Part shown: positions 50,707 through 61,999 of the stretch, one piece after another | Layout: each line of letters starts with the position of its first letter | Position numbering within the stretch: the stretch's first letter is position 1 | From: Haliclona indistincta | Lineage: Eukaryota > Porifera > Demospongiae > Haplosclerida > Chalinidae | Reading direction: 5' to 3' | DNA: 64,000 nucleotides | Assembly: GCA_964017065.1 (NCBI GenBank) | Contig: OZ024786.1 | Span: 228,646 to 292,645 of the forward strand | Notes under the pieces: model-generated | Seen by the model: the letters and a program-made list of their open reading frames with translations, nothing else | Told to the model about the DNA's origin: nothing | Databases searched by the model: none | Made by a program: the position numbers and the translations under genes

Positions 50707-52057
50707 ATGGCAGAACTCGCAAAGAAAAAGAAGGAACGCGCTAAGCATCGCTCAACCAAGTCCCGTCTACTCTCAAGCGTTAACGAGGAACTAGCAGCAT
50801 CACCTATTGACGAAGACAAGATCGCCCAATTACGCATGAGTCTCGGTGAGAAGTTAAAGGTACTCCGCGAGACAATCGATGAAGAAATTCTAGGGATGAC
50901 CAGCGAGGAAGGTGACCTCGATCGCGAAATAGAGCAAGCTGACGTAATCAAAGAAGAGGTTCATTTAGCACTCGTTCGTCTTGATAAAGCATTACGAAGA
51001 GCCACAGCCAGTACTCTAACCCCAGCAGCTCCAGTATTACCACCAGTAGCTGCTACACCAACAGTTACACGTGCTGCTGTCAAGCTCCCACACCTGACAT
51101 TACAACAGTTTGATGGAGAACTCATGAATTGGATACCGTTTTGGGACTCCTACAAGGCTGCGGTCCATGACAATGGCACTCTATCCGAAGTAGAAAAATT
51201 CAACTACCTCAGAGGTCTACTACGGAATACAGCACTCGACTCCATCACAGGTTTAGCCCTCACAGCAGCAAATTATGGTCAAGCAATTTCAATTTTGGAG
51301 AAACGCTTTGGTAGCAAACCCCAGATCGTAGCCAAACACATGGACGTCCTGATTTATGCTGACCCTGTCACAACATCACAAAACATCAAGGGACTTCGTC
51401 GTCTGTACGACCTTGTAGAGTCGAATGTTCGAAGCCTAGCTTCGCTGGGAGTAGAGTCAAATTCTTACGGTGCACTACTTGCATCCGTACTCATTTCTAA
51501 GTTACCTCAAGAGCTACAGTTGATTGCGACCAGGAAATTAGGCGACAGGGACTGGAATTTGGATGAGTTGATGACGACCTTTGAAGATGAGCTCAAGGCC
51601 CGAGAACGAGCGACAATGGTACTTGCTAACACCCCTCGGAAAAGTTTCAAGGAACCACCCTCAGGAATTTCACTGTTTACTGGAGGTGGAAGCGTCACAT
51701 GCTCTTATACCGCGTTTACACTTGCACTTTTAACCGTGCCAGCACGGTTCGGTTCAGACCAGCACGGTTCGGTTCGCCAGTGTAAACGCGTCCAAACCGT
51801 GCCGTGCCGTGCTGGCCCAGCACGCATCCACTCACGAGGGCTGGCACGGCACGGCACGGTTGTAGCGGCCAGTGTAAACGCTAACCGTGCTAGTTACAGG
51901 GCTCTTTGCTGTGGGCGTCACCGTCTTCCTCATCGCTAGCACTTGCTGCTCAGCTGATCGCCAGGTTTTGGCGCCGATCGTGCGATAGCATGCAGGCGCA
52001 AAGGCTAGGTTAGCTTAGCAACAACTTGACGCACACAATAGCAGATGCAAGTTAGTG

Positions 52058-52935
52058 ATGGCGCAGCCTTGGAGCGACGTAGAAACAAGGAGGCTAATCC
52101 AGCTATGGGGCGAAGATGACGTGCAGTGTCAGCTAGAGGGCTGCAAGCGCAACAAAGCAATTTACGAGCGACTAGCAAGAAGCATGCTGCCGGACTACGA
52201 GAGGAACGGGAGCCAGTGTCGAGAAAAGATTAAGAAATTGAAGGCAGAGTATAAAAAGATCAAGGACAAGAATGGGAAAACTGGAAGAGGAAGAAAGACG
52301 ATGAAGTTCTACGATGAACTAAATGACATACTAGGAACTAGACCAGCAACCAGGCCTGCAGTTCTGGTGGACTCCAGTGCCAGCACTGTAGCTACAGATG
52401 CAGCTCAGCCTGGTGTCACTGAGCCTACTGAGGGCAATGATGCTAATAGTAATGCTACACCAGCGACCGCTACAGGCAATGGTGCTGCAGAGGAGACTGG
52501 GCCCAGTGCTTCGGCAGAAGAACCCGCAGCTCCTGAGAAGACCAAGCAGCAGCAGATCGGCAAGAAAAGGGCTCTGAAAGAGGAGCAATTCGAGAGAGCA
52601 ATGGATACTGCCATAAAGAAATTAAATGCAGCAAATGAGGAGAGTGATTCTAAGTACTTCGAATTGGAGGAAAAGAGGCTAAAACTGGAGGAGAGAGCCA
52701 TGGAGACTCAGATGCAGCAGCGTCAAGAATTTCAGCAAATGGTGTGTTGTGCATTTTTACAAACATTCAGTTCAACACCTTTACTGTTTATGTATATTCC
52801 TTGACTCAGATGCTACAAGTACTAACACGACTCTCCTCGTACCCACCAGCTCCACCCACTCCAGCTCCCATTGGCAACTATTACTCAGCAAGCAATGGTA
52901 GCCAGTACGAGCAGTGGACTGGTGACCTAAGCTAG
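52058..52935 (+). CDS. Harbinger Myb/SANT-like DNA-binding protein
   Basis: Two exons, 52058-52741 and 52810-52935 (ATG|GTGTGT donor, ACTCAG acceptor, same frame). N-terminal Myb/SANT-like domain (PWSDVETRRLIQLWGEDDVQ, NKAIYERLARSMLPDYERNG, QCREKIKKLKAEYKKIKDKN), an Ala/Thr-rich linker, then a charged coiled coil (DSKYFELEEKRLKLEERAME) and a Pro/Tyr-rich tail. In Harbinger elements this second protein imports the transposase to the nucleus and binds the element ends. Start chosen at the ATG before AQPWSD. No damage seen. Confidence 0.9.
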
Positions 52936-53056
52936 ATAGTCTGACGCTGAAGTACTGTTGTTTGCATACATTGTATATACCAGTATAATATTATTATAAT
53001 AATTATAATACAATGTATCGCTACACATACTGATCTAGACATGTGTATAGTATTGT

Positions 53057-54533
53057 TTAGTGTGCGCTCAAGTACTGGACAAGTGCATCCCTAATTTCTG
53101 CTGATTCGGTTGTAGTGTTCTGGCTGGTTGTAGTTGAAGTAGGCTGCGTTTGGCTGCATGTGGTGGAAGCATCACTTTCAAGCCATGAATCAACGAAATG
53201 ATTGCCGGCGTGAATTTCACACACATTGTGCAATATGCAACATGCAACAACAACATTTGGAACATGGTGAGCTTCCATATCGTTTTGCTTCATCAGCCTT
53301 CTCCATCTAGCCTTCAATCGTCCAAACGCATTTTCTGACACAATCCGAGCACGAGATAACCTATAGTTGAAATTTTTTTGGTTGTCCGTCAGAGTAGTAG
53401 CATAGGGAAATGGTTTCATAAGCCAAGAACTCAATGGGTATGCAGAATCTCCCACAAGGAAAGGGAAGACAGTTTTGCCCAATATCACACGGCTGCATGA
53501 GTTCAAAATTTCCTTATCTTGAGCTTTTTGATATAACGAAGAGTTCGCAAAGACTCTAGCATCATGAACGCTTCCAGGCCAGCCAACATTAATATCCCTG
53601 AAAAGGTATTCATGATCTACCACTGCCTGCAATATCATAGAATACCAACCTTTACGGTTGTAAAAATCCGTGTGATTTAAAGCAGGTGGTCGAACAGGAA
53701 TGTGACTGCCGTCTATCGCACCTGCACATTGTACCATGTTCCATTTTTCCTCAAATCCTTTAACTGTTTTTTCTAAATCTTCACCGTTTGGGAATTTAAT
53801 GTATTGGTCGAGCAATACAGTAACAATGGCAGCACAAGTATCATGTACGATTACACATACAGTGCACCTTGCCACGCCAAAAAGATGTCCGATGGTACGG
53901 TATTCCGCACACGTGGACAGGCACCAAAGAGTTATTGCTAATCGGTGTTCAACACTTATGGGTTCTCGGAGCCGTGTGCTTTTACGTTGGATCCATGGCC
54001 TCAATTGTGTGCATAGATAATCGAATGTTTCTCGATTCATCCTAAAGTTTTCAATCCAATTTTCTTGTGTGAACGTCACCAATACAATGTGATTCCAAAA
54101 GTACATAGACCTGTATGTTGTGCAGGTAATTGCATAATAATATTTATGTAGTCACACTGAGTTATTCAAGCTCATGCATGCTGAGATAATACAAGATGCT
54201 GATTGTATACAAGACAAGCCACAAAACAAGCTCATGTAAGCAACACTACAAGCCGGTATTTAAAGGCTCGGAATATCGTTAAAATTCCTATTATTGAGGT
54301 ACAGCTTACCTTGGAACAGTCCACAAGGTACGTGGAGCAGGAGCAAAACTGGCTGCAACTGCTATCGCTGTAAGCAGCACCAATACAACTCTCCTGCGAG
54401 ACCTCCGCCGCCTGAGTTCATTCAGTCTCCTTCGAGAAGCTGCCAGTCTCCCTGTCAATGAGCTCTGAGAAGAGCTAGGAGACAGCAACGCTGTTGCAGC
54501 AAGCACTCCACAAAGGTACGGGTTGGTCGCCAT
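53057..54533 (-). CDS. Harbinger DDE transposase
   Basis: Minus strand, two exons: 54533-54310 (MATNPYLCGVLAATALLSPS..., basic stretch) and 54110-53057, joined CCAAG|GTAAGC to CATACAG|GTCT, which gives PRSMYFWNHIV. Domain HARBI1/DDE_4: NFRMNRETFDYLC, then D in GAIDGSHIP, D in VGDSAYPL and E in ENAFGRLKARWR, the catalytic triad. C-terminal ILHNVCE. About 426 aa, intact. It cuts and pastes the element at TTA/TAA sites with the Myb partner encoded opposite. Probably functional unless missense changes exist. Confidence 0.93.
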
Positions 54534-57500
54534 TCGCAAATCGATCGCTACTAACCGCCTAAAACGCATACTACCACGTGATTGGATTGCGTAATCCCCG
54601 CCCCCTCGTGAATAGTTCTAGCACGGTTGCAGAACTCGCAGTGTAAACGCGAGCCAGCACGCATTCTCAGCACGGTTCTCGAACTGTGCTGGCCTGGCAC
54701 GGTTTAGTTGTGCGAGTGTAAACACGGTATTATACTGCCAAGGAAATCACCCTTCAAACTCATGTACTGTTGTCACACAACCTGATGCACGTAAGCAGAT
54801 ACTGCAAAAGGCTGGAAGGTGTTTCATTTGCCTGCGAAAGGGGCATGTAAGTCGAGCATGTAAATTTCGGAAATCTTGTCCTAAATGCAATGGTCGACAT
54901 CACATCAGTATCTGCTCGTACGGAACTCAACCCCCTAAGCATCCTGCTCAACCTGAACCTACCGAAACCGAACCAGGAAAGACGAGTACTCCATCAGATC
55001 CATCTTCACGACCGCCTAAACAAGATTCCGGTCTCAACTTCAAGGCGCCTGCGTTCAAACACCGCACAACCAATCTTTGGATTAACTCAGATCAAGTCGT
55101 ACTTCTTCAAACAGCACAGACTCGAAGCCTTCAATCCAAGCTCCCACAAGCATTCACAACTAGTAAGAATTGTCCTTGACAGTGGAAGCCAAAGATCTTA
55201 CGTGACGGATAGAGTCGCCAGAAGGCTCTCACTCAAATCAGATGGTAAACAATCAATGACGGTGATGACATTCGGGTCAAGTGTTGAACAATCCCACGTT
55301 AGTAGTCTAGTAAAACTCGACATCGCCTTGAAGAATGGTCAGACGGAGCAGCTAAACCTTCTCACAGTTCCTCTTATTTGCGAGCCTATTTCAAGCCAAC
55401 CTGTTACTCTTTGTCAGGATACCTTTGACCACATCGTGGATCTAGACCTGGCTGACCCTGTTGACGGCTGCTCACAACTAGATGTTGATATTTTGATCGG
55501 ATCAGACCAGTACTGGAGTCTTGCTACAGGGAAGACGCTACGTGGATCTAAAGGACCCACTGCAATTGAGACAAGACTGGGCTGGGTATTGTCTGGACCT
55601 GCACCGACTAATGGGTTATCTCATCACTCCTTCCTGACTACAACTCACGTTCTCAAGATTGGTTCGCCAACGCTCAGTAACGAACAAGACTCGCTAGAAG
55701 AGCTACTACAATCATTCTGGGACTTTGAGTCCATAGGAATCACTGGCAGAGAGAAAACACTCTACGATGACTTCTGCGACACCGTCACAACCCGAGATGG
55801 TCGATACGAGGTATCACTACCCTGGATGGAGACTCATAGACCTCTTCCTGACAACTATCTACTGAGTTTCAAGAGATTGCAGAGTCTACTGCGTCGCCTA
55901 CGTCAGAGTCCAGACTTGCTACACCAGTTAGTATGACAACGTCATCAAGGATCAGCTCAAACAAGGTATCATAGAGCCATGCACTAGTAATGATTCCAAA
56001 TTGGGTACATGCCACTACCTCCCACACCATGCGGTAGTGCGTCAAGATAAATCCACCACCAAATTGCGAATAGTGTATGATGCTTCTGCAAGAGCTGCAA
56101 ACATGCCTGCCTTGAACAACTGCTTAAAAAAGGGTCCCAAGTTTCATCAATTTGTGTTCGATATCCTGTTGCGCTTCCGCAAATTCAAGGTAGCCCTCAC
56201 AGCTGATCTCGAAAAGGCATTTTTTGCAAATTTCTGTAACTGAACACGACCGTGACTACCTTCGCTTCCTTTGGGTAGAAGATGCTACCAAGGTAAATTC
56301 AGAGATCAAGATGTACCGGTTTGCCAGGGTAGTATTTGGTCTATCTCCCAGTCCCTTTTTACTAAATGCAACAATCAAGCATCACTTAGAAGGGTATCTG
56401 TGCTCTCATCCGGAGATTTCCCGCCTACTTGAATCCATCTATGTAGACGATATTATAACAGGTGCTGAAACAGAAGATGAGGCCTTTCAGCTGTACCGAA
56501 GTTCCAAGATGATCTTTCAAGATGCATCATTCAATCTTCGGAAGTTTTGCACTAACTCCACCAAGTTGCAGCAAAGAATTGACCTACTTGAGAAGCCACA
56601 AGATTTGACCTTATCGCAAGCCGTCAATGAAGTTCAATGTCTTGACGAGACGTATGTCGAGTCTACTCTGGGAGAAACACTCAGCGTAGGACCTGATGAC
56701 CAGAAGGTACTGGGCATGTGCTGGAGACCAAGTGAAGACACATTGTTGTTTGATATTTCAGCAATCCGTGAGGTCACTGAAAGGTGGCAACCAACGAAAC
56801 GCAATGTTATCAGCATCATCGGCAGATTCTACGACCCCCTGGGATTTCTCTCTCCTGTGATCATACAATTTAAAATATTCTTCCAGCAAGTTTGACGCAG
56901 CGAGATCGGCTGGGATCAACCACTCACCTCAAAGCTAGCCCAACAATGGTGTTTACTGATCAGTTATCTCAACAACGACACACCAATATCCATTCCCAGG
57001 AACTACACTTGTTATACTACTAACGAGATCACCTCCCGCTCTCTTTGTGGGTTCTGCGATGCATCAAACAAGGCTTACGCAGCTGTCATCTACCTCGTCT
57101 CTGGTACTCAACTAACTGCAAACGTCAGTTTTGTGGCTGCAAAGACTAGAGTGACTCCACTTCAAACGGTGACAATACCACGCCTTGAACTGCTATCAGC
57201 CTTACTTCTTACCCGATTGATGACCACAGTAGTCAACAGCCTTCAGTTCTCAGAAATTGATATAAAGTGCTTCACAGATTCACAAGTAGCATTGTATTGG
57301 ATTCAAGGTACGGGAAACCTTTTGTCCAAAATCGTGTTGCTGAGATAAGAGAAAAGCTTCCACCTAGCCTTTGGAACCATTGTCCAGGAATAGAAAATCC
57401 TGCCGACCTGCCATCAAGAGGTACTTCATTATCTGAACTGTCTACTAGTGAATTATGGAAACATGGCCCAGACTGGTTACCAGAGGTAGCGCTTACTAAT

Positions 57501-59122
57501 CAAGGAGGTCACGAAGCTTCACCCCAAGACATGCCAGTGGAGTGTACGCCAGAACTGAAGGTTAGCACACACAATCTACTCACAACAACCTCACAGCCAT
57601 TGATCAGTAAAGTCATAGACTGTGAGAACTATGGAAGTCTCTTACGACTTGTTAGAACAACCGCTCAAGTCCTACGCGCTGTGAAAAGATTCAAGAGAGA
57701 GCATATCCCAAAGCCCACCCATCCTACCCTACTGACCACGGCTGAGTTATCAGACGCTGAAAGATTATGGATCTCTGAAGCCCAGCGTACGCTCACCAAC
57801 AGCAAGAATTTCAATTCTTGGCGGACAGAATTTGGTATCTTCCTTGACGATGATGGTCTTTTCCGTTGTGGTGGACGACTGACTAATGCAAACATATTAT
57901 CGTATTCAGCCAAACATCCAGTGTTTCTACCTCAAGACCATCACTTCACCGTGCTAATTGTTAAGGATGCTCACCATCGAGTAGGACATGACGGCGTCAA
58001 GGAGACACTAACTGAGATCAGAAGGAAATTCTGGGTGGTGAAAGGAAGAAGTCTAGTAAGTCGTATCATCCATCATTGTGTCCTTTGCAGAAGGTTTGAA
58101 GGAAGACACTTTCAAGTACCACCAGCCCCGCCACTACCAGCTTTTCGAGTTACAGAAGACCCTCCCTTCTCGTACACTGGTGTTGATTTTGCTGGCCCAC
58201 TTTATGTTCGCACCTTTGGACTCATGAAATCAAACAAGGTCTGGATCTGCCTCTTCACATGCCTGGTAACGCGTGCAGTACACCTCGACATAGTGACTGA
58301 TTTGACAACCGAGACATTCATGCGATGCTTGAAGCGGTTTGCTGGTCGGAGGGGTCTGCCACGAATGTTCTTGTCTGACAACGGTAAGACTTTCAAAGCA
58401 GCAGCTCAGTTCATCGACACTGTGTTTAAAGATGCGACAGTCCAGGAATACCTAGCCGGGCAAGGTGTCGAGTGGAAATTCAACATTGAGAAGACACCAT
58501 GGTGGGGCGGAGCATTTGAAAGATTAGTGAAGTCCACAAAGCGTTGCTTGAGGAAGATGGTGAGACGCTCCAAGTTGTCATTTGATGAACTACAAACTCT
58601 TCTTGTTGAGGTGGAAGCGATAATTAATTCTCGACCACTCTCGTACGTTTCTGCCACTGACATTGAAGAACCGCTCACTCCATCACACTTATTAATGGGC
58701 AGAAGAGTACTCAGCTTACCAGATAATCTTGGGCATGCAGTTGACCTTGATTATGAAGATTTCAACCCGCTCACATCAACTCAACTTGAAACACGACTGA
58801 AACGCCTGAATGAATCCTTGAACTATTTCTGGACACGCTGGCGCGATGAATATCTGGCCGAACTACGGGACACTCATCGTCAACACATAAGCAGTACTTC
58901 ACAACCAAAGATCTCTGAAGGTGACATTGTAGTGATTCACGATGAGGACTTACCTAGAGGATTTTGGAAGTTTGGTAGAGTGAAGAGCCTTATCGTGGGT
59001 CGAGACAAGCAGATCAGGGCTCGGTCACACTGCGATAACGACAACGACAATTTTGGCGTTAACGTACGTTCGCGCGCCGCGCACGATTGTGTGCTAGCGA
59101 ACACGTGCGCTCAAACTCAAAG

Positions 59123-60996
59123 ATGGATCCCGGGCTGCTGTTTACTGTGTCATGCGTCATGTCCTCTACTGCTTCGCTACTGGATATAACACAGCATTCA
59201 AGCCACTCGAAAACACGTCTCCATCTCCCGAAGCGCCTCTCCGGCTCAGCTGCTCGACGTCGGCGAAACACGGCAGGCCTCATCGTTCTGTTGTTGCCTG
59301 AGTTTCAAAAGTTGGTCAGTTCTTTTCGAAGCCCACGGCGTTTTTGGGCAGCACCAAGAGGTAAAGGATTTTGGGAGAATGAAGTGAAGTGGAACTGGGT
59401 GAACATGGGAGAGCAATTTCCCGATTATGAAGAAGCACAGTACATCAACCATTACAGAATGACCAAGGGGACATTTCAGTTTCTTTGTGAGAGGTATGGA
59501 AAAATGCTAAAAAAGCAAACAACTCGGCTGCGCCAACCTATTCCCTACCCAAAAAGGCTTGCAATAGTCATACACTGGATGGCTCATTGTCTTACCTTTA
59601 CACAATTGGCAGCATTGTATGCTATTGCTAAGTCTACTGCTATAGCAATTGTACATGAAGGGATCACTGTATTGCATAAAGAACTTGTACCTGAATCAAT
59701 TAGACTCCCCACTGGTTCTGAGTTTGACCAGGTTATGTACGATTTTAAGTCTCTGTGTGGGTTGCCTCTTTGCGCTGGTGCACTGGATGGAACATTCACG
59801 AGGATACGGAAGCCATCGGTATTAATTTTGGTGACACATACTACTGTTACAAACGCTTCACTGCCATCATTGTACTAGGTTGTGTTGATGCTCGTGGGGT
59901 GTTCACTTATGTTAATTCTGGTAGACCAGGCTCTGTAGGAGATTCATATACCTTCAGGCACTGCTTACTCGGCAAGAAGATACGAGACAAAGAATGGCTC
60001 AATAATGATCCCAAAAGAATAGAAGGAGTAGATGTACAGCCCTACATAGTTGCAGACTCAGCGTTCCGTCTTTCCAGTAGTGTTATGAAGTGTTTCGATG
60101 AATCTCATGGTATACTAAGTCGTCGTAAACGGAGCTTCAACTATGCTTTAATTCGTACCCGTCGTGTTGTAGAACAGGCATTTGGGCGTTTGAAAGGGAG
60201 ATGGAAGATAATGGATGGATGCAATCTGAATGACCCAACATTTGCTAGTCGTGTTGCGGTAGTGTGTTGTGCCCTTCACAATGTTTGTGAGAGATATCAA
60301 TGCCCCTTAGTCTCGCGGGCCAGACGTTCTGGGGGAACGTCTGGTCACTAAGGCCAGGTTTCTGTGAGCGACGCCAACATTCCGGCGCGCCCTCATAAGC
60401 AATCAATTGCGTGGGTTTTCACGTGACTACGGGGCGCGATTGCGCATGAAGCTGTTTACAGAGCTTTTTAGCTGACAAAACTGGCGTGTTTGTTGTGAAA
60501 AGTCCCACAAGCGACGGCTAATGCCTGCTACTCGTTGTTCTCGATGCTGCTGACGGTATATTCTACGTGATTCATGTTCGCAAGCAATGGTTCTCTTGTT
60601 GAATCGTGACTGCTCCAGCGATCATGACTCGCGAGTTATAGCTAACCAGGTTGGTATTGCTCTAGGAAGAGTTTTAGCATGCTAGAAGCCTGTTAACATG
60701 CTACACGCTTGCTAACTAGACTAGTGACGTCGACTAAAGCACGTGATTTCAAACGTGACGTGTCGTTTGATTACATTCCATTGTGCCACGAATACCTGGC
60801 CTTAGTGACCAGACGTTCCCCAGAACGTCTGGCCCGCGAGACTAAATGCCCCTTTGAGAGTTCTTGGTTGCCTAACAGTAGTGCATACACTGATCGTGGA
60901 GCAACTACATCTCAAAAATCTCCTAGTGTACAATCAGCATTAATCAGAGATGCTCTTTCAAAGTATGTACATCGCACCCACCCTGCTCCTCACTAA
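59123..60996 (+). pseudogene. Harbinger 2 transposase, frameshifted and split
   Basis: ATG 59123 reads MDPGLLFTVSCVMSS, RFWAAPRGKGFWENEVKWNW, YRMTKGTFQFLCERYG, then CAGALDGTFTRIRKP (first catalytic D). A one-base frameshift near 59817 is followed by FGDTYYCYKRFTAIIVLGCV, VADSAFRL (second D), RRVVEQAFGRLKGRW (E) and CALHNVCERYQCP. A MITE (60308-60844) then splits the C-terminus, which resumes CPFESSWLPNSSAYTDRG and ends at 60996. All catalytic residues remain, but the frame is broken twice. It is intronless where Harbinger 1 has an intron. Confidence 0.9.
60308..60844. mobile_element. MITE with TAGTCTCGCGGGCC ends, 9-bp TSD
   Basis: TAGTCTCGCGGGCCAGACGT and complement at the ends, with a further hairpin (AGACGTTC..GAACGTCT); target duplication AATGCCCCT at 60299 and 60845. 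537 bp. Splits the Harbinger 2 transposase exactly. Confidence 0.95.
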
Positions 60997-61089
60997 CATT
61001 CGCTTAATTGTAACTCATAATCAATAACATTGTAATAATAATACTTGTTGTTATTATTAAATCAGAATTGATAATTACGTTTTGTAGTG

Positions 61090-61977
61090 CTAGCTATTAT
61101 AGCTAGAATTATTATTAGTCTTTTTTCTGGTCAAACAGCATTTTGAAGAGCTGCGCTTGGAAATCTGATTTTGCTGACTCATCTGCTGCTGAAACAGCTG
61201 CGAGGACTGCTGCAGTCGTTGTGACGTCTCAGATTCAAATCTGAGACGGTCTTGTTCAAGCTTCGCTTGAAATTCTAGAGCTTCTTCTTGCATTTTCTTC
61301 TCGTGTTGAATCTGGGACTCCTGTGATGACTGCTGAATAGCAGTGAATGCCGCCAAGAATTCAGACTGAGATCCAGCACTTTTTTGTTTATTAATTGCAC
61401 GAGAGACCTTTCCCTTTTTCTTCTTCTCCACAGGAGGCAAAACAAACTCGTTATCAGAATCTACATCATCATCTTCATCTTCAGAGCACAATATGTACCT
61501 ATCTCCTGGTGACTCTGGAGTTGCTGGTGTAGCAGGTGAAGGTGCTGATGACGAAGAAGGTGTTGATGACGAAGATAATGTTGGTGTAGATGATGAGGAA
61601 GGTGTTGATGATGAAGACTCTGGTGTCGCTGCAGGAGATGTCTGAAGAGAGATGGTATCCTCAACTGATGTGGATGCTCCAAGAGATGGATGGTTCTTAA
61701 AGCAGTGGTAGAATACACCAAAGTTGGGCCAGACTGATTTAGCAGCTTCCAGGTCGAGTTCAATGTCTTGGTCATCCAACTTTTTCCCAGTCCTCCGATA
61801 AGTTGAGTAGAACTGCTTCCCTTTTCGAAGGATAGAGTCTATCTTATTGTGCACATCTTTACTGTATAATTCGACTCCGCTTCTGTTAACAACTCGTTTA
61901 GCCTCGTTGTTGCCTGCATCTCTCTCTTCTTCCTTGTCAGCATCAGTCCGTCCGTCTCTACTAGTACATCTGTCCAT
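61090..61977 (-). CDS. Harbinger 2 accessory (Myb-like) protein
   Basis: Minus-strand frame of 295 codons, convergent with the transposase. DVHNKIDSILRKGKQFYSTY, RRTGKKLDDQD, WPNFGVFYHCFKNHPSLG resemble the second half of the Myb/SANT-like domain seen in 52058-52300. Then a Ser/Thr/Pro-rich linker with SSSTPSSS repeats, an acidic run (EDEDDDVDSDNE), KKKKGK and a coiled coil (EKKMQEEALEFQAKLEQDRL). The N-terminus looks short for this family, so an upstream exon may be missing. Frame open; role inferred from position. Confidence 0.7.
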   Translation of the reverse strand: MDRCTSRDGRTDADKEEERDAGNNEAKRVVNRSGVELYSKDVHNKIDSILRKGKQFYSTYRRTGKKLDDQDIELDLEAAKSVWPNFGVFYHCFKNHPSLGASTSVEDTISLQTSPAATPESSSSTPSSSSTPTLSSSSTPSSSSAPSPATPATPESPGDRYILCSEDEDDDVDSDNEFVLPPVEKKKKGKVSRAINKQKSAGSQSEFLAAFTAIQQSSQESQIQHEKKMQEEALEFQAKLEQDRLRFESETSQRLQQSSQLFQQQMSQQNQISKRSSSKCCLTRKKTNNNSSYNS

Positions 61978-61999
61978 ATCTAGGGATTACAGACTCGAT

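Larger units (their letters stand above)
51708..54729. mobile_element. PIF/Harbinger transposon 1, complete
   Basis: TIR TACCGCGTTTACACT / AGTGTAAACACGGTA with TTA target duplication (51705, 54730), the mark of PIF/Harbinger. Subterminal CAGCACGGTT/AACCGTGCC words. Carries both expected genes, convergent: a Myb/SANT protein (plus) and a DDE transposase (minus). Both look intact. Inserted in BEL gag just before the zinc knuckle. Confidence 0.96.
50707..59016 (+). pseudogene. BEL/Pao retrotransposon gag-pol, interrupted and frameshifted
   Basis: Gag 50707-51700 (LPHLTLQQFDGELMNWIPFW, DUF1759-like). After the Harbinger insertion (51708-54729) comes a zinc knuckle (CFICLRKGHVSRAC, about 54821), then protease (LDSGSQRSYVTD, 55170), RT (YVDD at 56440), RNase H (about 57040-57330) and integrase (HHCVLCRRFEG, GVDFAGPLY at 58180, LSDNG at 58378, GGAFERL), and DUF5641-like FWTRWRDEYLAELR. 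Order gag-PR-RT-RH-IN fits BEL/Pao. Damage: frame changes near 51700/54733, 55150, 55935, 56220 (a T-run) and 57315, and TGA at 56893. Truncated at 59017 by a second transposon. LTRs not identified. Old and inactive. Confidence 0.93.
59017..61999. mobile_element. PIF/Harbinger transposon 2, damaged
   Basis: Left end GGGCTCGGTCACACTGCG interrupts the BEL frame at 59017. Two convergent genes follow, a DDE transposase (plus) and a coiled-coil Myb-like protein (minus). The matching right TIR was not found; end set just beyond the second gene. Contains a 537-bp MITE. Confidence 0.8.
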
